Part shown: in pieces, positions 18,792 to 25,896 of the stretch
How the letters are laid out: every line of letters begins with the position of its first letter
Position numbering within the stretch: the first letter of the stretch is position 1
Assembly (NCBI GenBank): GCA_947496065.1
Contig: CANMBF010000006.1
Span: 1-64,000 of the forward strand
Length of the DNA stretch: 64,000 nucleotides
Reading direction: 5' to 3'
Source of the DNA: Bacteroidota bacterium
Lineage (GTDB): Bacteria > Bacteroidota > Bacteroidia > NS11-12g > UBA955
Program-made: the position numbers and the translations under genes
Notes under the pieces: generated by a model
Database searches by the model: none
What the model saw: only the letters and a program-made list of their open reading frames with translations
Told to the model about the DNA's origin: nothing

Positions 18792-20117
18792 ATGAAAAAA
18801 ATAATACTAAGTATGTTCCTTGTAGGGACTTTATTAAATGCCAATGCACAGGTGCCAGGATATGTTCCAAGCAGCGGTTTGGCGGGTTGGTATCCTTTTA
18901 ATGGTAATGCAAACGATGAAAGTGGAAATGGGCGTAATGGAACATTAAATGGCGCAACAATATCAAGTGATAGAATTGGGAAATTAAATAGTGTGTATGA
19001 TTTTGATGGAATAAATGACTTTATTTCGGTTTCAAACGCACCTTTCACTAACTATCCATTTACAATATCTGCTTGGATATATATGAGGGATGTTAATAAT
19101 TCTATTAATCCTATTGTAGGATTAGGAGATTTTAGTAGTGACTATTTACATAAATTATATTTTTCTCCAAATGGCAATGGAACTGGGAAGCCTCAAATTG
19201 GTACAGCAGGGTTAAACGATATTACAAGTACTTCAAATGCTATATCAATTAATAATTGGAAGCATATTGTTCTAGTATTTAATTCCTATTCAAATTCTGG
19301 TATTCAATTTTATGTAAATGGCGTTCTATTGAGTTCAAACACAGCGGGTGGCTCTAATAATCCTATACCTTTAAATGCAACTGGTTTTAATATTGGCAAA
19401 CATACAATGGGAAATGGAACTAACTATTTTAAAGGTAAGATTGATGAATTAGGGTTATGGAATCGTGCACTTAGTTCTTCAGAAATCACAGATTTGTATA
19501 TCGGATGTCAATTATCAGTCTCTACCGAACCAGTCAATCAATCTTCAAGCATCAATGCTCAAGCCCAGTTCAATGTAGCTTTAAATGATACAACCGCCTC
19601 TTACCAATGGCAGTCAAACCATGCCAATTTGGGATGGTCAAACATACCATCAAGTACATATTATTCAGGTGTTGCATCAAAAAAATTAACAGTAAATAAT
19701 GTTCAAGTAAATAATCACAAACAACTCTTCAGAGTTATTGCTTCTAAAAATACTTGTAAAGATACTTCAGTTGTTGCAATGTTAACGGTTAATGATACCT
19801 GTATCACAAGTACCAGAGATACTCTTTATATCAAGGTTAATACAAGCAGTTTAAGTAATCCTGTTTACAACACGGTAAAGGTGTATCCTAACCCGAGTAG
19901 CACCCAAGTTATTATTGATAACGGCAACTACAGCACAATGGGTTCTTATACAGCTAAGATTGTTAATTCAATAGGTCAACAGGTGTTTCAATCTGTTATC
20001 AATCAACAACAGTTTGTAATAGATGTCAAAACATTGGGTGGAGCAGGTGTTTACACACTTTATATCACCGATGCTAACAACAAGGTGGTTGGTGTTAAGA
20101 AAATCGTTTTACAGTAA
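18792..20117 (+). CDS. LamG-domain secreted protein with T9SS type A sorting domain
   Basis: Secreted protein of 441 residues, probably a cell-surface carbohydrate or adhesion protein. Signal peptide MKKIILSMFLVGTLLNANAQ. A LamG/concanavalin-like domain spans about 28-235 (GLAGWYPFNGNANDESGNG at the start, KIDELGLWNRALSSSEI at the end). An Ig-like or fibronectin-like stretch follows around 240-335 (YQWQSN). A type A sorting domain starts at VKVYPNPSS near 362 and ends in KKIVLQ. The following lipoprotein gene begins 5 bp after its stop with the same first codons, so they are likely co-transcribed. Confidence 0.88.
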   Translation: MKKIILSMFLVGTLLNANAQVPGYVPSSGLAGWYPFNGNANDESGNGRNGTLNGATISSDRIGKLNSVYDFDGINDFISVSNAPFTNYPFTISAWIYMRDVNNSINPIVGLGDFSSDYLHKLYFSPNGNGTGKPQIGTAGLNDITSTSNAISINNWKHIVLVFNSYSNSGIQFYVNGVLLSSNTAGGSNNPIPLNATGFNIGKHTMGNGTNYFKGKIDELGLWNRALSSSEITDLYIGCQLSVSTEPVNQSSSINAQAQFNVALNDTTASYQWQSNHANLGWSNIPSSTYYSGVASKKLTVNNVQVNNHKQLFRVIASKNTCKDTSVVAMLTVNDTCITSTRDTLYIKVNTSSLSNPVYNTVKVYPNPSSTQVIIDNGNYSTMGSYTAKIVNSIGQQVFQSVINQQQFVIDVKTLGGAGVYTLYITDANNKVVGVKKIVLQ

Positions 20118-20122
20118 AAAAT

Positions 20123-20914
20123 ATGAAAAAAATAATATTATATTCAATCGTTCTTATTATTTCCGGTTGTGATAAAAAATATGATAAGAATAAGTTTAAC
20201 ATAAAAGAATTTATATCTGACCACAAAGATGAAATACTTGAAGAATATAAAAATGAGGGTATAGATACAGCATACCTTCAATTTGTAGGTTTTGCGAAAA
20301 AAGAAAATATCGAGGATTATAAATCCAATCCTACAATCTCGTATGACTTAATAATCAACATCCCTGATTTAAGAAAGATAGATTTATCAATGCCCATTTT
20401 TTTAGTAAATATGTCTTGTCTAAGACATTTTGAGGGGAATGGCTATCGTGATGCTGGAATTACTTTAGATGATTTGGATAGAGAATTAAATTCAGATTTA
20501 AATACCGCTAATTATATATATTCAGGAAAGGATTATAAATATGATGAGGTTTTTTATAACTGTGCTATAGCCACTATTGTTGATGGCAAATTTATTATTT
20601 TAAATGAAATTGAAAGTAAATATTTCCGTATTCTTTTGAAAATGGATTATGATATTATTTTATGGAATAAGTTTATTAAAAATAAGCCTCTAAAAAATGA
20701 ATATGAAAAAATATTTGCTGATTTAAATGGTCTACAAGTAGAAACTTGGATGAAAGGGAGCCAGGATTTTGAAACACAAATATCAAATGAAACTGAATTA
20801 TCGAATTGGGTTAAAAAATGTATCGTAAATCCACTCGAAACTAAATTAAATGATAGCGTTCGAGATACTGCAGCTAGTCCTGTCAAAGCTGACGCATTGA
20901 TGGCCACTCCCTGA
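20123..20914 (+). CDS. Hypothetical lipoprotein
   Basis: I do not recognise the family. The 263-residue protein starts with a lipoprotein signal (SIVLIISGC, Cys16) followed by a lysine-rich linker. The body is acidic/lysine-rich and mixed alpha/beta, with two cysteines (MSCLRHF near 96 and FYNCAIA near 141) and a third near 233. The DNA is noticeably more AT-rich than the flanking genes, as is the small lipoprotein that follows, which hints at recent acquisition. It is 5 bp downstream of the LamG gene. Confidence 0.6.
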   Translation: MKKIILYSIVLIISGCDKKYDKNKFNIKEFISDHKDEILEEYKNEGIDTAYLQFVGFAKKENIEDYKSNPTISYDLIINIPDLRKIDLSMPIFLVNMSCLRHFEGNGYRDAGITLDDLDRELNSDLNTANYIYSGKDYKYDEVFYNCAIATIVDGKFIILNEIESKYFRILLKMDYDIILWNKFIKNKPLKNEYEKIFADLNGLQVETWMKGSQDFETQISNETELSNWVKKCIVNPLETKLNDSVRDTAASPVKADALMATP

Positions 20915-21067
20915 TTCAAACCAAACTTTATTATAAACATTTAGTAAACTTTATTAATTAGCAAGATGGAATTAACACAATACCTCTAAAAAGATTTTAA
21001 ATAATCATAATAGACAAATTCAACAGGTTTATTAGACACAAAAACATCAATATACTATTAAAATAAA

Positions 21068-21316
21068 ATGAAAAATAAAATAAAAGTTGGGAGAATAATT
21101 GGATTCCTATTCGTGATTTTCCTTGCTAGTTGTGATGGAGGAAAATCACCTAAAGAATTTGCTAAAGAAATGTGCAATGAAATGGATAACGGCTCAGGTA
21201 TAATGCAAATTGCCAAGAAAGTTGGAAAAGAGAGAAATAAACATAGTGCTAGTTGGTTTGAAGAATATAAAGAAGAGGTAAATAGACTCGGCTGCGCGCA
21301 TCAAAACCCTTATTAA
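21068..21316 (+). CDS. Small hypothetical lipoprotein
   Basis: An 82-residue protein with a lipoprotein signal (IGFLFVIFLASC, Cys24) and a short, highly charged helical domain (KEFAKEMCNEMDNG, then EEYKEEVNRLGC). Two further cysteines could form a disulfide. No family is recognised. It stands alone, 150 bp after the previous lipoprotein, and is followed by a clear terminator. Confidence 0.55.
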   Translation: MKNKIKVGRIIGFLFVIFLASCDGGKSPKEFAKEMCNEMDNGSGIMQIAKKVGKERNKHSASWFEEYKEEVNRLGCAHQNPY

Positions 21317-21416
21317 TTACTATCTATAGAAGGGATAACTTGAAATTATCAGCTGATTTATTACTATTAATTTCAAACTAATATTTACCACTTAACCTAA
21401 TCAGATAATTGAAAGC

Positions 21417-21444
21417 TTGCACCTAAAAAGTGCAACCTTTTTTT
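21417..21444 (+). terminator. Intrinsic terminator
   Basis: TTGCAC at 21417-21422 pairs with GTGCAA at 21430-21435 around a CTAAAAA loop; a run of seven Ts follows. It is about 100 bp after the small lipoprotein gene. Confidence 0.7.
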
Positions 21445-21564
21445 GTTTAACTTTCTTTAGTATATAATGATGAAAACCTACTTAAAATTCAACAAAAAGG
21501 TGACACAGAAAAGTGACACAAAATAGAAAAACCACTTACTATATTTTTACTTAGAATAACTTAC

Positions 21565-21611
21565 TGTCCCGTGTTAGAGTCCGAACGGATTTTCGGACAC
21601 ACCACGGGACA
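21565..21611. other. Nested inverted repeat of unknown role
   Basis: Outer arms TGTCCCGTG (21565-21573) and CACGGGACA (21603-21611) match perfectly. An inner hairpin (GTCCGAA with TTCGGAC) lies between them. It sits directly before the tRNA-Met repeat array. There is no gene within it; it could be an end of a lost mobile element or a transcript structure. Confidence 0.5.
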
Positions 21612-21619
21612 ACAAAAAA

Positions 21620-21800
21620 TAAAAAAACCGCCTCAAGGGCGGTTTTAATTTTTTGTAGCGGAGGGGAGTCCGCCGCGGCGGACCCGGTCTTAGGGTTATG
21701 AATAAGGGAATAAAAAAACCGCCTGAAGGCGGTTTTAATTTTTTGTAGCGAAGGGGAGTCCGCCGCGGCGGACCCGGTCTTAGGGTTATGAATAAGGGAA
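21620..21800 (-). repeat. Two tandem partial tRNA-Met units (90-bp period)
   Basis: Two nearly identical units precede the intact tRNA. Each has the tRNA terminator hairpin followed on the plus strand by the complement of the tRNA 3' half: acceptor 3' strand, T arm, variable region and the CAT anticodon loop (tRNA-derived parts 21656-21703 and 21746-21793). The 5' half is missing. In both, the T loop has been replaced by the 16-bp palindrome GTCCGCCGCGGCGGAC (21668-21683 and 21758-21773). They cannot make tRNA. Confidence 0.8.
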
Positions 21801-21801
21801 T

Positions 21802-21826
21802 AAAAAAACCGCCTGAAGGCGGTTTT
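21802..21826 (-). terminator. Terminator of the tRNA-Met gene
   Basis: AAAACCGCC-TGAA-GGCGGTTTT; on the minus strand it is followed by a T run (complement of 21802-21808). It is copied at about 21711-21736 and, with a slightly changed loop, at 21621-21646 as part of the tandem units. Confidence 0.8.
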
Positions 21827-21835
21827 AATTTTTTG

Positions 21836-21909
21836 TAGCGGAGGGGAGAGTTGAACTCCCGGCCTTAGGGTTATGAATCCTACGCTCTAACCACCTGAGC
21901 TACCCCGCC
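21836..21909 (-). tRNA. tRNA-Met (anticodon CAT)
   Basis: Read on the minus strand, a 74-base cloverleaf. The acceptor GGCGGGG pairs with CTCCGCT plus discriminator A. The D arm GCTC/GAGC, the anticodon loop TTCATAA, and the T arm GGGAG-TTCAACT-CTCCC are all complete. The A-C mismatch at the top of the anticodon stem is, from memory, also seen in other Bacteroidetes elongator Met tRNAs. CCA is not encoded. Elongator rather than initiator identity is inferred from the acceptor and D-arm sequence. Confidence 0.93.
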
Positions 21910-21930
21910 ATTGTTTATTTTAGAACTATT

Positions 21931-22016
21931 TTGAGAGTTGAACTCTCGTCCGCCTGCGGCGGATATGAATCCTACGCTTTAACACTCCCGATAGCTATCG
22001 AGACTATCCTGCTATT
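21931..22016 (-). pseudogene. Degenerate tRNA-Met copy invaded by two palindromes
   Basis: On the minus strand this keeps recognisable tRNA-Met blocks: the D-arm end and anticodon region (AAAGCGTAGGATTCATA) and a T arm (GAGAGTTCAACTCTC). The 3' side of the anticodon stem is replaced by TCCGCCGCAGGCGGA. The D loop holds a second palindrome, centred on CGATAGCTATCG (21989-22000). It lies between the promoter and the intact tRNA. It is not expected to fold as a normal tRNA. Confidence 0.7.
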
Positions 22017-22029
22017 TTTAATTGGAGTG

Positions 22030-22061
22030 CAAAAGTAAGAATTTTTTTAAAAATTGGCAAA
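22030..22061 (-). promoter_or_regulatory. Promoter for the tRNA-Met locus
   Basis: Minus strand: TTTG (22058-22061), a 20-base spacer, then TACTTTTG (22030-22037), matching TTG-N19-21-TAnnTTTG. Transcription would begin just before the degenerate tRNA copy and continue into the intact one. Confidence 0.65.
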
Positions 22062-22140
22062 TTTTTGTGAAATAAAGCCAATTTAAATAGGAAATACAGC
22101 ATCAAAGCAGCTTAAAATTTCAGTTTATTTTTAAGGTGTA

Positions 22141-22156
22141 TATGACCAAAGTCATA
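22141..22156. promoter_or_regulatory. Crp/Fnr-like operator palindrome
   Basis: TATGACCAAAGTCATA is a perfect inverted repeat (TATGAC, CAAA, GTCATA) of the TGAC-N4-GTCA type bound by several Crp/Fnr regulators. Its centre is about 64 bases before the transcription start predicted from the promoter at 22179-22207. A REC-Crp fusion regulator is encoded 1.8 kb downstream. Binding is inferred. Confidence 0.55.
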
Positions 22157-22178
22157 CCTTTTTAGAGAGTTTAGTAGG

Positions 22179-22207
22179 TTGCGATAATTCCCTATGAAGT
22201 ACATTTG
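22179..22207 (+). promoter_or_regulatory. Promoter of the signalling island
   Basis: TTG (22179-22181), an 18-base spacer and TACATTTG (22200-22207). The predicted start is near 22213, about 20 bases before the ATG at 22232. A second TACATTTG (22680-22687) precedes the kinase gene without a well-placed -33 TTG. Confidence 0.6.
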
Positions 22208-22231
22208 CCATTGACTTACAAAAGCAACAAA

Positions 22232-22648
22232 ATGGAAATAACAATCAACGGCACTAGCACCCTTAGCCAAATTCAAGAAGCTTTTAAATCACATTATCCG
22301 TATTTGAAATTGGCGTTTTTTAAAACGACCCACGGCGGCTCTCAAATATTCAATAAAGCCCATTTAATAAGTGATCAAATGGCTACCATAAAAAGTTTAA
22401 GTACTGTTGATACCCAAGAAAGTCTTAGTATTAACGGGCATTTAAAGGTCAGTACATTGGAGCAGCATTTTATGGAACAATTTGGGATTCCTGTCCAGGT
22501 ATTTCGCAAATCGGGCTCGGCTTGGTTACAAACCAATACCAGCGACAATGAAACACTTGCAGAGCAAAATGCTAAAGGCCAGTTGACTAGCACTGCCAAT
22601 AATGAACATGGTGATGCAGATTATGATCTATACCACGAACAAGTCTAA
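22232..22648 (+). CDS. Small conserved protein, paralogue of the 25398-25775 product
   Basis: No named family is recognised. The 138-residue soluble protein shares a clear pattern with the product of 25398-25775. Both have an N-terminal IQExF...YPYLKLAFF block, a variable centre, and a C-terminal block of (F/Y)GI.V.V(F/Y)R.SG..WL.T...D..TL.EQN..G. I start at 22232, after the predicted transcription start; the frame from 22205 would begin inside the promoter. The kinase gene follows 65 bp later. The two paralogues bracket a kinase-regulator pair, which suggests a role in that signalling path, but nothing in the sequence shows what they bind. Confidence 0.7.
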   Translation: MEITINGTSTLSQIQEAFKSHYPYLKLAFFKTTHGGSQIFNKAHLISDQMATIKSLSTVDTQESLSINGHLKVSTLEQHFMEQFGIPVQVFRKSGSAWLQTNTSDNETLAEQNAKGQLTSTANNEHGDADYDLYHEQV

Positions 22649-22713
22649 ATTTTTGCAAAAAATTATTCTGAGGATGTCCTACATTTGTTTCCACTCACAA
22701 CAAATTAGGAATT

Positions 22714-23919
22714 ATGCCCGAATATTATCATCTAAAAAAAGGAATGGCCGATAGCGAAGCACTTTTTCAACATGCCACCGAAGGCATACTTGTTGTCAAT
22801 CAGCAAGGCGATATCGTGCGTTTCAATCCGAGTGCCGAAAAATTATTTGGTTATGCCAATGCCGAACTGCTAGGAAAGAAAATAGAAATATTGATTCCTC
22901 AGCGTTTCGCACACAACCATACAAATCATCGCGACAAATACGCCAATAATCCGCATTCACGCCCAATGGGTTTGGGAATGGAATTATGGGGTCTGAAAAA
23001 AGATGGTTCGGAGTTTCCTTTGGAAATAAGTTTAAGTCCTTTTCAATCACCAGATGATGGCCGATATATCATGGCCTTCATTATGGACATTACCGTTCGA
23101 AAGCAAGCCGAAGAAAAGCAAAAAAACTATTCCGTTGAACTTGAACGCCAAGTTAAAAACAGAACCCTTATTTTAGAGGAGGCCATACAAGAACTCGAGA
23201 AAACAAAAAAGGAATTACACCTCGCCCTTCAAAAAGAAAAGGAGTTGAATGAATTAAAGTCGCGCTTTGTCTCCATGGCCTCGCACGAATTTAGAACACC
23301 ACTTACCACTATGATGTCTTCGCTCTCTTTGGTTACACGCTATGGCGAGAATAATGATACAGACAACCAACTCAAACACGTTGGCAAAATCAAAAATGCC
23401 ATCAATAATTTAACAGATATCCTCAACGATTTTCTCTCCGTTAGTAAATTGGAAGAAGGCAAAGTCGAAAATTTGCCAGAGCGCTTAGATATCAAAATTT
23501 TTATGAGCGAAATTATTTCTGATATGCAATCGATGGCAAGTGCCGAACAAATCATCGTACAACAACACGTTGGCAAAGCACAGGTGAATATCGACCGCAA
23601 GTTATTAAAGAATATATTGTTCAATTTAATTTCAAATGCCATCAAATTTTCGCCAACGAAAGCCACCATCGATATCCATACACAAGTCAATAATTCAACC
23701 ATTCGCATTGATGTGCGCGACCATGGTATTGGTATTTCAAAAGAAGATCAAAAACATTTATTTGAGCGCTTTTTTAGAGGGCATAATGCCACCCATATTC
23801 AAGGTACCGGCTTAGGATTAAACATTGTCTCCCAATATGCCGAATTAATGAATGCATCACTCGATTTTGTAACAGAAGAGAACAAAGGCACAACATTTAC
23901 GATTATCATTCCACAATAA
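22714..23919 (+). CDS. PAS-domain sensor histidine kinase
   Basis: Cytoplasmic kinase of 401 residues with no membrane segment. A PAS domain covers about 12-125 (GILVVNQQGDIVRFNPSAE, then GLKKDGSEFPLEISLSPF). A coiled coil follows (about 130-180). HisKA carries the phosphoacceptor in SHEFRTPL, His191. The ATPase domain has the N box NILFNLISNAIKFSP near 290, G1 DHGIGIS near 347 and G2 GTGLGLN near 368. The PAS helix contains RFAHNHTNH; His69 falls at the position of the FixL heme ligand, but many non-heme PAS domains share a similar stretch. It lies 23 bp before the response regulator gene and is its likely partner. Confidence 0.93.
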   Translation: MPEYYHLKKGMADSEALFQHATEGILVVNQQGDIVRFNPSAEKLFGYANAELLGKKIEILIPQRFAHNHTNHRDKYANNPHSRPMGLGMELWGLKKDGSEFPLEISLSPFQSPDDGRYIMAFIMDITVRKQAEEKQKNYSVELERQVKNRTLILEEAIQELEKTKKELHLALQKEKELNELKSRFVSMASHEFRTPLTTMMSSLSLVTRYGENNDTDNQLKHVGKIKNAINNLTDILNDFLSVSKLEEGKVENLPERLDIKIFMSEIISDMQSMASAEQIIVQQHVGKAQVNIDRKLLKNILFNLISNAIKFSPTKATIDIHTQVNNSTIRIDVRDHGIGISKEDQKHLFERFFRGHNATHIQGTGLGLNIVSQYAELMNASLDFVTEENKGTTFTIIIPQ

Positions 23920-23942
23920 ATTAAATACAAATCAAAGGCAGT

Positions 23943-25001
23943 ATGAAAAAAATATTATTAATTGAAGACAATACAGATGTAAGAGAAAACACTTCGGAAA
24001 TTTTGCGTTTAGCACAATACGAAGTCATTACAGCGGTTAATGGTAAGGAAGGCGTTGAAAAGGCGCAATCAGAAAAGCCAGACATTATTATATGTGATAT
24101 TATGATGCCCATACTCGATGGTCATGGGGTGCTGCACATGCTTTCGAAGCAAGAAGAAACCGCTAGCATTCCTTTTATATTTTTAACTGCTAAAGCCGAG
24201 CGAAGCGATATGAGAAAGGGCATGGAAATGGGTGCAGATGATTATTTAACCAAACCCTTCGATGATGTAGAATTGTTAAATGCCATTGAAAGCAGGCTTA
24301 AAAAAAATGATATTTTAAGGAAAGAATTTACTAAAAATATTGGGGGTTACAATGAATTTGTACAAGAGGCCAAAGGCTTCGAATCGCTCAAAGAATTGTC
24401 ATTACAACACGAGAAAAAACTAATTAAAAAGAAAGATGATATTTATGCTGAAGGCAGCTTTCCAAAAGGCATTTACTTTATCAATAAAGGCAAAGTAAAA
24501 ACCTACCAATCGAACGAACAAGGCAAAGAATTAATCACCGAATTGTACAAAGAAGGCGAATTTTTTGGTTATTTATCGCTTTTGCAAAACGAAGCATATA
24601 CCAACTCTGCTGGGGCTTTAGAAGATTCAGAAATTTATTTAATACCCAAAGACGACTTTTTTGCATTGATGTATAAAAATATAGAAGTGTCGAAAAAATT
24701 TATTGAAATGCTTTCAAACGATTTGCGTGAAAACGAAAAGCAATTGGTAAAATTGGCCTATAATTCTGTTAGAAAAAGAGTGGCCGAAGCACTCGTTAAA
24801 TTATCTGATAAATATAAAACAGCAGGCACAGAAAAGTTTAGCATGAACCTTTCGCGCGAGGATTTAGCCAACATGGTAGGTACCGCTACCGAAACCGTTA
24901 TTAGAACCCTCAGTGATTTCAAAGAAGAAAAATACATAGAAGTAGCAGGTGGCACCATCAGTATTATCAACTACGATAAGTTGTCGCACATGAAGAATTA
25001 A
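23943..25001 (+). CDS. Response regulator with REC and Crp/Fnr domains fused
   Basis: Transcription factor of 352 residues combining a phosphorylation switch with a Crp-type body. REC spans 1-122, with acidic pair Glu8/Asp9, phosphoacceptor Asp52 (CDIMMP), Thr82 and Lys104. The cyclic-nucleotide-binding-like barrel spans about 140-255 (DDIYAEGSFPKGIYFINKGKVK and EGEFFGYLSLL). The Crp winged HTH spans about 270-345 (SREDLANMVGTATETVIRTL). The usual cAMP-binding RxSA signature is not seen, so the barrel may bind another ligand or none. The Crp-like palindrome at 22141-22156 is a plausible self-site. Translation follows the kinase by 23 bp. Confidence 0.92.
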   Translation: MKKILLIEDNTDVRENTSEILRLAQYEVITAVNGKEGVEKAQSEKPDIIICDIMMPILDGHGVLHMLSKQEETASIPFIFLTAKAERSDMRKGMEMGADDYLTKPFDDVELLNAIESRLKKNDILRKEFTKNIGGYNEFVQEAKGFESLKELSLQHEKKLIKKKDDIYAEGSFPKGIYFINKGKVKTYQSNEQGKELITELYKEGEFFGYLSLLQNEAYTNSAGALEDSEIYLIPKDDFFALMYKNIEVSKKFIEMLSNDLRENEKQLVKLAYNSVRKRVAEALVKLSDKYKTAGTEKFSMNLSREDLANMVGTATETVIRTLSDFKEEKYIEVAGGTISIINYDKLSHMKN

Positions 25002-25155
25002 AAGGCTATTCGCCTGTTTGCTGATTATTGTCATTTCGACCGCTGACCCTACTCATAATATAATTTAAGCGGCTGGTCTAAATTTGTAAGAACTTGATTT
25101 AAATACAATCGATAACCATTGATAGTGTATCCAAAAATTAAGAAAACTTTCAACC

Positions 25156-25392
25156 ATGCACCGCCACATTATCAACCACTCGTTTCCGAATAAGTCGCTG
25201 CAAGCACTTATGCATTATAAGTACAGTACTTTTTATAAAAACAAAGCGCAGGCAAATGGTTTAATCAACATGGCACTGATAACCCTCGCGATGTTTTCAA
25301 TATCCCTCTCTAAGGGCGCAGGTAATGGTGTTTTGGCATTTGTTTTAGAGGCCATTGTTTTTATCTTTTTGGTGCGTAAAATTAAGTTATAA
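25156..25392 (+). CDS. Small membrane protein in the signalling island
   Basis: A 78-residue protein with a basic, histidine-containing N-terminal half and two hydrophobic segments (about 36-51 and 57-74) ending in RKIKL. No family is recognised. It lies 5 bp before the second paralogous small protein and is probably translated with it. It follows the regulator gene by 154 bp that contain no clear terminator. Confidence 0.6.
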   Translation: MHRHIINHSFPNKSLQALMHYKYSTFYKNKAQANGLINMALITLAMFSISLSKGAGNGVLAFVLEAIVFIFLVRKIKL

Positions 25393-25397
25393 GGCCA

Positions 25398-25775
25398 ATG
25401 ATTCATCATAGTTTTAAGATCGATGAGAACAAAAAGCTCTTCATAATTCAAGAAGAGTTTAACAATACCTACCCCTATTTAAAGTTGGCGTTTTTCTTGC
25501 GCTCAGGTAAGCTTGAAAGCAATTTTATATTGGCCCGCAGACCCTTTAATCAAACAAACAAAACGCTGAAAGAATGCAGAACATTAGTATCCGATTTACA
25601 CATTGTGATAGCGCCACAAATGACAGTTTTAGATTTGGATCAACAGTTCCAGAACGCCTATGGTATTGGCGTGTTGGTTTATCGTCATTCGGGTAAAGTA
25701 TGGCTTGAAACGACATTAACCGATGCCTGGACTTTAGAAGAACAAAACGGGCAAGGCGAGGCCTTGAGCACCTGA
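25398..25775 (+). CDS. Small conserved protein, second paralogue
   Basis: A 125-residue soluble protein homologous along its length to the product of 22232-22648: IIQEEFNNTYPYLKLAFF near 16-33, then YGIGVLVYRHSGKVWLETT near 88-106 and TLEEQNGQGE at the end. The central segments differ. Its position closes the kinase-regulator island. Function unknown; duplication with divergence is the direct observation. Confidence 0.7.
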   Translation: MIHHSFKIDENKKLFIIQEEFNNTYPYLKLAFFLRSGKLESNFILARRPFNQTNKTLKECRTLVSDLHIVIAPQMTVLDLDQQFQNAYGIGVLVYRHSGKVWLETTLTDAWTLEEQNGQGEALST

Positions 25776-25849
25776 AGTTAGCATTCCCATCTGGTCAAAA
25801 GTTTTTTTTCAAAGGCACCTTTTTTCTCCTATATTTTGTCCACATTGCG

Positions 25850-25879
25850 TTGTTAAACGCCAATGCTTTTGTATTTTTG
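25850..25879 (+). promoter_or_regulatory. Promoter of carB
   Basis: TTG (25850-25852), a 19-base spacer and TATTTTTG (25872-25879), ending 17 bases before the ATG. It separates carB from the signalling island. Confidence 0.65.
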
Positions 25880-25896
25880 CCAAATTTTATTCTTTT

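Noticed and set aside
21466-21524. Short frame (MMKTYLKFNKKVTQKSDTK) upstream of the tRNA array, considered as an integrase gene relic
   Set aside because: Too short and too generic to assign; no tyrosine-recombinase motif is visible.
21565-21611. Nested hairpin considered as an integron attC site
   Set aside because: It lacks the paired GTTRRRY/RYYYAAC core sites in the right places, and no cassette-like gene or integrase is nearby.
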